From JAGOBX01 sp017999075 [NCBI: Candidatus Babelota bacterium] (GTDB lineage: Bacteria > JAGOBX01): a DNA stretch of 5,386 nt. How positions within the stretch are numbered: position 1 is the stretch's first letter; every line of letters begins with the position of its first letter. A program made the translations under genes and the position numbers. Shown in pieces: positions 1 through 5,386 of the stretch. Under the pieces are notes generated by a model. That model saw nothing but the letters and a program-made list of their open reading frames with translations. It was not told the DNA's origin and ran no database searches. Location: contig JAGOBX010000280.1 of NCBI GenBank assembly GCA_017999075.1, positions 1 through 5,386 of the forward strand, read 5' to 3'.

Positions 1-1425
1 ATATGTTCTCTGATAAAAAAGTTCTATTCATCTATACCTATTTTAGGTATATGTTTAGGCCATCAGGCTATAGGATATGCGCTTGGAGGAAAAATTAGCG
101 GAGCAAAAAAAATAATGCATGGAAAAATATCAAAAATTTTTCATAATAAAACAGGTATTTTTTCCAACATAAACAACCCGTTTAATGCGGTTAGATACCA
201 TTCTCTTGTTATTGACAGCGATTGCCTGCCAGAAGAACTTGAAATTACTGCTCATACCGAAGACGGAACAATTATGGGAGTTCAACACAAAAAATTCCCA
301 TTTTTACAAGGAATTCAATTTCACCCTGAATCAATTTTAACTGAAGAAGGAAAAAAACTATTACTTAATTTTTTTAACTCTTTTGAAAACAGTTCTTCCA
401 AAAAAAACGGAGATTTAAAAGAATACATAAAAAAAGTTGTTGATGATATAAATTTGAACCAAGAAGAATCTGTAAATGCTATGAGAATAATAATGAACGG
501 AAATGCCACACCTTCACAAATAGCTGCATTTATGACTGCATTAAGATTAAAAGGAGAAACAATCGATGAAATCACCGGATTTGCGAGGGTTATGCGTGAA
601 AAATCAACTAAAATTAAAGTAACTTCAACTAATCTTGTTGATACTTGCGGAACAGGCGGTGATATGAGCAATACTTTTAATATATCAACATGTTCTGCAT
701 TTGTTGCCGCAGGAGCAGGAGTTAAAATATCAAAACACGGAAACAGATCAGTTAGCAGTCATTGCGGAAGTGCTGATATACTTTCAGCGCTGGGAGTTAA
801 TATTGACCTTACACCTGAACAGACAGGTAAATGCATAGATTCTGTAGGTATAGGTTTTTTATTTGCTCCAAAACTTCACGGTGCAATGAAATACGCTATG
901 ACTCCAAGAAAAGAAATGGGAATCAGGACAGTGTTCAACATTTTAGGACCTTTATGCAATCCTTCATTCGCTGAACATCAGGTGCTTGGAGTTTATGACG
1001 AATCTCTGACCGAAATATTAGCTAATGTTTTAAAAAATTTAGGAGTCAAATCTGCCTTTGTTGTTCACGGTTGCGATGGACTTGACGAAGTAACTCTTAC
1101 GGATTATTCAAAAATATCAGAACTTAAAAATGGAATTGTCAAAACTTACAAATTCAATCCTGTAGAATATGGTTTTCATTTATGCGCTCCCGAAGATCTT
1201 AAAAGCGGTTCTATCGAAAATAATGTGGATATATTCAAATCAATTCTTGATGGAAAAAAATCTCCAAAAACCGATATTGTATTAATAAACGCAGCATTTG
1301 CCATTCTAATGGGTAAAGAAGGCATTAATAATTTTAAAGATGCAGTTGAGCTTGCAAAAGATTCTATTTTTTCCGGCAAAGCAAAAAAGAAATTAAATGA
1401 ACTTATAGAATTTACAAATAAATAA
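1..1425 (+). CDS. trpGD: Bifunctional anthranilate synthase glutamine amidotransferase / anthranilate phosphoribosyltransferase (TrpGD), 5'-partial
   Basis: The frame is open from base 1, so the start lies before the window; 474 residues are visible. The amidotransferase half supplies ammonia from glutamine to TrpE. Its nucleophile elbow GICLGHQ is at visible residues 16-22 (Cys18), RYHS is at 65-68, and FHPE at 107-110 gives the catalytic His108 and Glu110. About the first 60 residues of this domain are missing. After a lysine/serine-rich linker (about 128-138) comes the TrpD half, which joins anthranilate to PRPP. It shows CGTGGD (216-221), NIST, KHGNRS (245-250), GSAD, PRKEMGIRT followed by FNILGPL, and the metal-binding Asp-Glu pair in GLDEVTL (362-363). 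The length fits the fused enterobacterial-type TrpGD of about 530 residues once the missing N-terminus is added. An internal ATG at 115 lies after the nucleophile and cannot be the start. Fusion to TrpD favours TrpG over PabA. The gene downstream is not a trp gene; trpE may lie upstream, but that is inference. Confidence 0.95.
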   Translation: MCSLIKKFYSSIPILGICLGHQAIGYALGGKISGAKKIMHGKISKIFHNKTGIFSNINNPFNAVRYHSLVIDSDCLPEELEITAHTEDGTIMGVQHKKFPFLQGIQFHPESILTEEGKKLLLNFFNSFENSSSKKNGDLKEYIKKVVDDINLNQEESVNAMRIIMNGNATPSQIAAFMTALRLKGETIDEITGFARVMREKSTKIKVTSTNLVDTCGTGGDMSNTFNISTCSAFVAAGAGVKISKHGNRSVSSHCGSADILSALGVNIDLTPEQTGKCIDSVGIGFLFAPKLHGAMKYAMTPRKEMGIRTVFNILGPLCNPSFAEHQVLGVYDESLTEILANVLKNLGVKSAFVVHGCDGLDEVTLTDYSKISELKNGIVKTYKFNPVEYGFHLCAPEDLKSGSIENNVDIFKSILDGKKSPKTDIVLINAAFAILMGKEGINNFKDAVELAKDSIFSGKAKKKLNELIEFTNK

Positions 1426-1446
1426 ATTTTCAAAACAACAACTGTT

Positions 1447-3333
1447 ATGCTTAAAAATATTTTTGAAAATAAAATTATTTCATGTTTATTGCTCGTATGC
1501 ATTTCTTTCACTGTTTTTTCCCCGTCTTTGCAGTCAGGGTTTATCAATCTTGATGACAAAAATTATCTTATTAATAATGATTATGTAAAAAAACTATCCT
1601 TCACAAACATAAAAAAAATTTTCACTACATACCACGAAGGCGCTTATAAACCTCTGGTTTTTTTTACATTTTCTATAGAGCGGCATTTTTTCGGATTAAC
1701 ACCTTTTGTTTACAGAATCAACAATTTAATCATTCATATAATAAATATTATTCTTGTATTCATGCTTTTCAGACTTCAGATAAAGGATGATATAATTTCA
1801 CCTTTTTTCATAGCTTTGCTGTTCGGTATTCATCCGATAAAAACAGAATCTGTCATATGGATTACCGAACGTAAAGATATGCTCTTCGGAATTTTTTTTT
1901 TAAGCGCTTCGATAAGTTATATTAAATTTTCAATAAACAAATCAACCGCTAATTATATTTTATCAATTTTATTTCTTACAATTTCTCTTCTTGCTAAACC
2001 GCAGGCAATAACTTTCCCATTCATTCTTATTTTATATGATTATTTAACTGAACAAATTTTATTGAAAAACATAATCAATAAAATTCCTTTTATAATTATA
2101 TGTCTGATTTTCATTATATTCAACATTTTTCAAAATAATTCTGTAAATTCTCAGTTTATCTTTAATTCCTTTTCTGATTCAATATTTATAGGAGTTTTCA
2201 ATATATTGTTCTATATTTCAAAATTAATTTTTCCTTATAAAATTTCTTTTATATATCCTGAACCAAAACTTTTATTTTCCCAATTTTCATTTTATGACAA
2301 TCTTCATTTTTATTCTGTTCTACTATCCTTTACATTTATAATATTTTATTTAACAAAAAAAAACAAAACGCGGATAATAATCGCAGGTTTATGTTTTTTT
2401 ATAATATCAATATTCCCTACTCTTCATATTATAACAATAGGGAAAGTAGCTACTGCAAACAGATATAATTATATACCTTCCATAGGAATTTTTTTTATAT
2501 TGATATATTTTATAAAAACAGTAATTTCCGAACAAAAGTTACATAAAAATATAAAAAACTATATTTTATTATTCATAGTAATAATCATATCATTTTATGC
2601 GGCAAGTACATATTTTCTTAATTTAAATTGGAATAACAGTGATTCTATTTTTACAGACGCTATTCAAAAATACAAAAAAAATCCTTTTGCTTTTTTATGC
2701 AGAGCCGGAAATTATTATGATTTAAAAAAATACGATAACGCATTATCAGATTGTATTAAAACATTAAAAATGTCTCCTGAAGACTATGATGCTTTACGGC
2801 TTCGAGGAAAAATTTACATTTCATTAAATAATTTTGATAAGGCTTTTGACGATCTGTCTGAAGTTATAAAAAAATACTATGATCCCGACATATATAATTC
2901 AATGGGAATAATATATTATTCCACTGCCAATTATGATACCGCTGCACAACTATATTCAGTTGCAATTTCATTAGAGCCAAATAATTCAAAATTCATTTAT
3001 AACCGCGCTCTATCTTATTTTAATATGAAAAAGTTTAATGATGCAGAACTTGATTTCAAAAAAATTCTTAAAATAAATGATTCTTTTTTCATATCCTATT
3101 ATTATCTCGGATTAATTAAATTTTTAACTAAAAATTATCTTGAAGCGGAGTTGTTTTTTACACAGTCATTAAATTTAAACTCAAATATTATATTAAGTTA
3201 TTACTACAGGGCTTTATGTAATTACAATTTAAACCAATACGAAAAAGCTAAATCCGATTCAGATTATTTGTTATCTAAATATCCGAAAAATACTGAATTT
3301 ATAAAGTTAAAAAAAATTGTCTATGGCAAATAA
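1447..3333 (+). CDS. TMTC-like GT-C membrane glycosyltransferase with C-terminal TPR repeats
   Basis: This is a 628-residue protein. Residues 1-390 are strongly hydrophobic, with about 11-12 membrane segments by eye (for example 10-29, 94-109, 145-163, 213-227, 246-263, 309-325, 343-360, 371-390). The first loop has NLDDKNYLINN (34-44) with the Asp36-Asp37 pair expected of a GT-C enzyme using a lipid-linked sugar. Other marks of the bacterial TMTC-like family are YKPL (67-70), INNLIIH (91-97), GIHPIKTESVIWITERKDML (127-146), LLAKPQAITFPF (181-192) and ANRYNYIPSIG (337-347). Residues 413-614 form six TPR units. Animal TMTC proteins are O-mannosyltransferases; a similar protein- or envelope-glycosylating role here is inferred, and donor and acceptor are unknown. 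By analogy the TPRs should face the outside of the membrane. The ATG at 1447 is chosen because it leads straight into the first membrane segment; no Shine-Dalgarno sequence precedes it (caaaacaacaactgtt). It follows trpGD by 21 bases and overlaps comFC by 11. A T10 run lies at codons 149-152. Confidence 0.85.
   Translation: MLKNIFENKIISCLLLVCISFTVFSPSLQSGFINLDDKNYLINNDYVKKLSFTNIKKIFTTYHEGAYKPLVFFTFSIERHFFGLTPFVYRINNLIIHIINIILVFMLFRLQIKDDIISPFFIALLFGIHPIKTESVIWITERKDMLFGIFFLSASISYIKFSINKSTANYILSILFLTISLLAKPQAITFPFILILYDYLTEQILLKNIINKIPFIIICLIFIIFNIFQNNSVNSQFIFNSFSDSIFIGVFNILFYISKLIFPYKISFIYPEPKLLFSQFSFYDNLHFYSVLLSFTFIIFYLTKKNKTRIIIAGLCFFIISIFPTLHIITIGKVATANRYNYIPSIGIFFILIYFIKTVISEQKLHKNIKNYILLFIVIIISFYAASTYFLNLNWNNSDSIFTDAIQKYKKNPFAFLCRAGNYYDLKKYDNALSDCIKTLKMSPEDYDALRLRGKIYISLNNFDKAFDDLSEVIKKYYDPDIYNSMGIIYYSTANYDTAAQLYSVAISLEPNNSKFIYNRALSYFNMKKFNDAELDFKKILKINDSFFISYYYLGLIKFLTKNYLEAELFFTQSLNLNSNIILSYYYRALCNYNLNQYEKAKSDSDYLLSKYPKNTEFIKLKKIVYGK
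1892..1901 (+). repeat. T10 homopolymer within the TMTC-like gene
   Basis: Ten consecutive T bases cover part of codons 149-152 (Ile-Phe-Phe-Leu). With ten T the frame is open. With nine, the next codon after Ile-Phe-Phe becomes TAA. With eleven, the frame runs about eight further codons to a TAA. It is the longest homopolymer I found in the window and a possible slippage site. Confidence 0.9.
2683..3288 (+). other. Six tandem TPR units encoded in the C-terminal part of the glycosyltransferase gene
   Basis: Residues 413-614 of the membrane protein divide into units of about 32-36 residues, starting near 413, 445, 479, 513, 546 and 580. Each shows the TPR pattern: a small residue near position 8 (as in RAGNYYDL, SMGIIYYS, YLGLIKFL, YRALCNYN), a Tyr/Phe about nine positions later (KKYDNA, NNFDKA, ANYDTA, KKFNDA, KNYLEA, NQYEKA), and Ala near position 20. 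TPR arrays bind peptides or other proteins, so this part probably recognises an acceptor or partner. The repeats have diverged at the DNA level, so this is a protein repeat and not a recent duplication. Confidence 0.85.
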
Positions 3334-4108
3334 ATTTTTTTTTGACCCTCTTATAAACAAATTGTCTGCGGCCATTTCAGATTTTTTATATCCTCAATTT
3401 TGTTTAAACTGCAATATTATTCTGAATTCTGATACAGAAATTATTTTCTGTAAGGGATGTTCCGAAAGTGTTTTAATACCGCCTTCATACAAATCAGTAT
3501 GCAATAAATGCGGAAAAATAATGTCATCAGATTTAAGCGTTCCTCCTGAAATTTTATTATGTTCAGATTGTTCTGAATCTAAAATTTTTTTTGAACAGGC
3601 GCGCCATATATACAATTATAACGGCATAATAGAAACATTGATAAAACGTTTCAAATACTACCGGGAAACAGATGCTTCATATGTATTCAGCAATCAAATA
3701 TTCAAATATCTAAAAACAGCGGATTACAATGTTAAAATATTCGATTTTATAGTAAACGTTCCTATGACCGACTTAAAAATAAAACAACGCGGCGTAGATC
3801 ATATAGACATACTATGCAGCAACATTGCTGAAAAAAGTAAAATCCCATATGCTAAAAACGTTTTGATTAAAATAAAAGATACGAAACAACAGGCTGGTTT
3901 ATCAAGAAATGACAGAATAACAAATTTAAAAAAATCTTTTAAATTCAATACTACCGATTATTCCTCAGAACTTTTCTTTGAAAAAAATATTTTAGTTATA
4001 GATGATGTTTTCTCTACAGGTACTACAGTTAACGAATGTTGTAAAATTTTTAAAAAAAAATGTAAATCAGCAAAACTTTACGTATTAACTATTGCCAGAG
4101 GCATGTAA
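3323..4108 (+). CDS. comFC: ComF family protein: double zinc ribbon plus phosphoribosyltransferase domain
   Basis: This is a 261-residue protein counted from the ATG at 3323. Eight cysteines in four CxxC pairs (C27/C30, C43/C46, C60/C63, C80/C83) form the double zinc ribbon typical of this family. The phosphoribosyltransferase part follows: RGVDHIDIL from residue 156, the family signature TKQQAGLSRNDR (187-198), and the PRPP-binding loop VIDDVFSTGTT (225-235) with paired Asp227-Asp228. Family members (ComFC, GntX) are needed for uptake of transforming DNA in several naturally competent bacteria, but the exact reaction is unclear, and the gene also occurs in bacteria not known to be competent. 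No other competence gene is in the window. The start overlaps the end of the upstream gene by 11 bases in another frame, suggesting translational coupling. A TTG at 3317 would add two residues; ATG is preferred. No Shine-Dalgarno sequence is evident, only an A-run upstream. A T9 run lies at codons 4-7. Confidence 0.9.
   Translation: MANKFFFDPLINKLSAAISDFLYPQFCLNCNIILNSDTEIIFCKGCSESVLIPPSYKSVCNKCGKIMSSDLSVPPEILLCSDCSESKIFFEQARHIYNYNGIIETLIKRFKYYRETDASYVFSNQIFKYLKTADYNVKIFDFIVNVPMTDLKIKQRGVDHIDILCSNIAEKSKIPYAKNVLIKIKDTKQQAGLSRNDRITNLKKSFKFNTTDYSSELFFEKNILVIDDVFSTGTTVNECCKIFKKKCKSAKLYVLTIARGM
3335..3343 (+). repeat. T9 homopolymer at the start of comFC
   Basis: Nine T bases begin two bases after the stop codon of the upstream gene and encode Phe5-Phe7 of ComFC (counting from the ATG at 3323). 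One extra T creates TGA immediately after the run; one fewer gives a TAA four codons later. A slip would therefore abolish the protein almost at its start. Confidence 0.9.
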
Positions 4109-4162
4109 CTATAAGCAATATTAATAAAGTTAGAATAACAACATTTAGTTAAGAACATTAAG
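4109..4162. other. Convergent intergenic gap, no clear terminator
   Basis: These 54 bases separate the stop codons of comFC (plus strand) and the histidine kinase (minus strand). Two genes ending towards each other would often share a bidirectional terminator, but I see no GC-rich hairpin followed by a T run. The only inverted repeats are short AT matches, such as taacta at 4106-4111 with tagtta at 4146-4151, which are too weak and too far apart. Confidence 0.6.
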
Positions 4163-5290
4163 CTATAATATTATTTCTTTTCTTACAGGTAAAGTGAAAT
4201 AAAATGTGCTTCCTTCATTTTTTTCTGATTCAACCCGTATGATTCCATTATTTTTAGTTATAAATTCTTTACATAAAATTAATCCCAGTCCTGCTCCTCT
4301 TTCGTCATTTGTTCCTTTAGTTGAAAAATTGGTATCAACTGAAAAAAGCTTATCGATATTTTCTTTGCTTATTCCTATTCCATTATCAGAAACAAAAATT
4401 TCAGCATATTTGTGATATAATTTGCCCCCTATATTTATTTTTCCGTTCATTCTTGAAAACTTAATTGAGTTCAAAAGCAAGTTATAAATAACACTGTTCA
4501 TCATATTTCTGTCCGCATAAACAATAAGATCTTCTGCAATTGAACATTCTACAGTCAATTTTTTCAATTCGATATTTTGCTTTAATATTTTAATATTATC
4601 GTCGGCAATCTCTTTTATGGGAAAACTTTCAGTAATGCACTCAAATTTATCCATATTTATTTTCGACCAAGCCAATAAATTTTCAAGAATATTATAAACA
4701 TTTTTTGTAGTATCATATATAATGCTGCATTTTTCAGAAACAATTTTTTTATCAAGAACATCAATATTTTTATCTAATAATTCTGCATATCCCATTATAG
4801 TTAAAAACATATTCCTTAAATCATGAGATATAATAGACAAAAACTTATCTTTCCCAATATTATTTTTTTTTAATTCCGATTCTGATTCCATCAGTTTAAC
4901 GTTTAAGCCATTTAATTGTTGATTTTGACGGCTTATGTTATCAAAAGCTTTATACAATTCTGTTATTTTAAAATTATTTTTTCTGTTCAATAAAAATATG
5001 TAAAAAAGAAGCAAACTTATCAGAAAGAGCGGTACAAAAAAAAGGATTCCTTTTAAAACCCATTCAGATAAATGCAGTGTATTCTTCTGATCGAATATAT
5101 CTTTTCGTTGAGGAAAAATCATCAGATTTTTATTACACTCGTGGTTTTCTATTTGATAATTCTCATTCAATACTGATTTATCAAAACTGCAGATGTTTTT
5201 TTCCGGATGGCGGTTTTTAAATAATTTATCATTATCTGAATATATAGGTTTCAAATTCAATAACAAAAATATAAAAACCAGATAAAACAA
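4163..5290 (-). CDS. Membrane-bound sensor histidine kinase (HisKA-HATPase_c), start unresolved
   Basis: From a TTG at 5290-5288 this is 375 residues; the frame stays open to base 5386 with no ATG, GTG or other TTG, so the gene may start beyond the window. Residues 1-18 are a hydrophobic signal peptide or anchor. Residues 19-78 form a small polar, probably extracytoplasmic segment with Cys34 and Cys52, matching no sensor domain I know. A membrane helix spans about 80-101, and a coiled-coil-like linker about 108-145. The phosphoacceptor helix has SHDLRNMFLT with His156. The ATP-binding domain has an N-box around NLLLNSIKFS (Asn270, Asn274), G1 as SDNGIGIS (301-308), an F-box near KLFSVDTNFS and G2 as GAGLGL (332-337). 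The C-terminal STFYFTLP is typical and complete. The protein should autophosphorylate and pass phosphate to a response regulator, but none lies in the window, so signal and partner are unknown. The residue after His-Asp-Leu-Arg-Asn is Met161, where Pro is usual. An A9 run lies at codons 140-143. Confidence 0.93.
   Translation of the reverse strand: MFYLVFIFLLLNLKPIYSDNDKLFKNRHPEKNICSFDKSVLNENYQIENHECNKNLMIFPQRKDIFDQKNTLHLSEWVLKGILFFVPLFLISLLLFYIFLLNRKNNFKITELYKAFDNISRQNQQLNGLNVKLMESESELKKNNIGKDKFLSIISHDLRNMFLTIMGYAELLDKNIDVLDKKIVSEKCSIIYDTTKNVYNILENLLAWSKINMDKFECITESFPIKEIADDNIKILKQNIELKKLTVECSIAEDLIVYADRNMMNSVIYNLLLNSIKFSRMNGKINIGGKLYHKYAEIFVSDNGIGISKENIDKLFSVDTNFSTKGTNDERGAGLGLILCKEFITKNNGIIRVESEKNEGSTFYFTLPVRKEIIL
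4863..4871 (-). repeat. A9 homopolymer in the histidine kinase gene, just before the H-box
   Basis: On the coding strand nine A bases span the end of Leu140, Lys141, Lys142 and part of Asn143. With ten A the reading is Lys-Lys-Lys then TAA; with eight A a TAA follows within about sixteen codons. Either slip removes His156 and the whole catalytic domain, leaving only the membrane and sensor part. Confidence 0.85.
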
Positions 5291-5386
5291 CAGAACAAAG
5301 TGATTAATGTCACAGTTATTTTTTATTAATATTTTTTTTATCGGATTGCTGTAAGTGGTTATTATTTTTTCTAAACAAAATAATAT

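Noticed and set aside
321-671. Minus-strand open frame inside trpGD
   Set aside because: It lies opposite the well-supported TrpD domain, has no recognisable motif and is a reverse-strand shadow.
115-1425. Start of the trpGD gene at the internal ATG at 115
   Set aside because: The frame is open to base 1 and the upstream 38 codons encode GICLGHQ with the catalytic cysteine, so the gene begins before the window.
1426-1446. Terminator or promoter between trpGD and the glycosyltransferase gene
   Set aside because: The 21-base gap is too short and shows no hairpin or paired promoter boxes.
1176-1559. Minus-strand open frame across the trpGD/glycosyltransferase junction
   Set aside because: It covers the end of TrpD and the start of the membrane protein, both conserved on the plus strand; no family features.
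3317-3322. TTG at 3317 as the comFC start
   Set aside because: It adds only Met-Ser before an ATG; ATG is the more common initiator and gives a shorter overlap. It cannot be fully excluded.
3394-3615. Minus-strand open frame inside comFC
   Set aside because: It is opposite the conserved zinc ribbon cysteines and has no independent support.
4106-4151. Inverted repeat taacta/tagtta as a terminator between comFC and the kinase
   Set aside because: Six AT-rich pairs with a loop of about 34 bases would not be stable, and no T run follows.
4206-4415. Plus-strand open frame inside the histidine kinase
   Set aside because: It is opposite the G1/G2 ATP-binding boxes and is a shadow of the kinase gene.
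1-5386. CRISPR array, tRNA, rRNA, riboswitch or insertion sequence
   Set aside because: No spaced direct repeats, no cloverleaf-like stretch with TTCGA-type loop, no transposase and no terminal inverted repeats were seen; nearly all bases are accounted for by the four genes.

Overview
The window is a very AT-rich bacterial segment (roughly 30% GC or less by eye) that is almost entirely coding. It holds four protein genes, two of them touching the window edges. No RNA gene, insertion sequence, CRISPR array or phage gene is visible. The phylum cannot be fixed from this sequence. The low GC, the TrpG-TrpD fusion, the absence of Shine-Dalgarno sequences and the TMTC-like glycosyltransferase suggest an AT-rich, Gram-negative-type or uncultured lineage, but this is only an impression.

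Bases 1-3333 and 3323-4108 carry three plus-strand genes packed head to tail. The first is the 3' part of a bifunctional trpGD gene (glutamine amidotransferase plus anthranilate phosphoribosyltransferase), whose beginning lies before base 1. After 21 bases comes a 628-residue membrane protein of the TMTC-like GT-C glycosyltransferase/TPR class, with about 11-12 membrane segments and six C-terminal TPR repeats. It overlaps by 11 bases a comFC-type gene (double zinc ribbon plus phosphoribosyltransferase domain). The spacing suggests one transcript, although the three products belong to unrelated processes: tryptophan synthesis, protein or envelope glycosylation, and DNA uptake or phosphoribosyl chemistry.

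After a 54-base convergent gap without a convincing terminator, the minus strand carries a membrane-bound sensor histidine kinase with an intact catalytic domain. Its H-box is unusual: the proline that normally follows His-Asp-Leu-Arg-Asn is methionine. Its reading frame stays open to the right edge of the window, so its true start may lie outside. No response regulator is present in the window.

There is no clear sign of an undescribed multi-gene system. The points most worth checking are the H-box substitution, the unresolved kinase start, the TMTC-like enzyme as a possible protein O-glycosyltransferase, and homopolymer tracts of 9-10 bases in three of the genes. At each of these tracts a one-base slip in either direction leads to an early stop.
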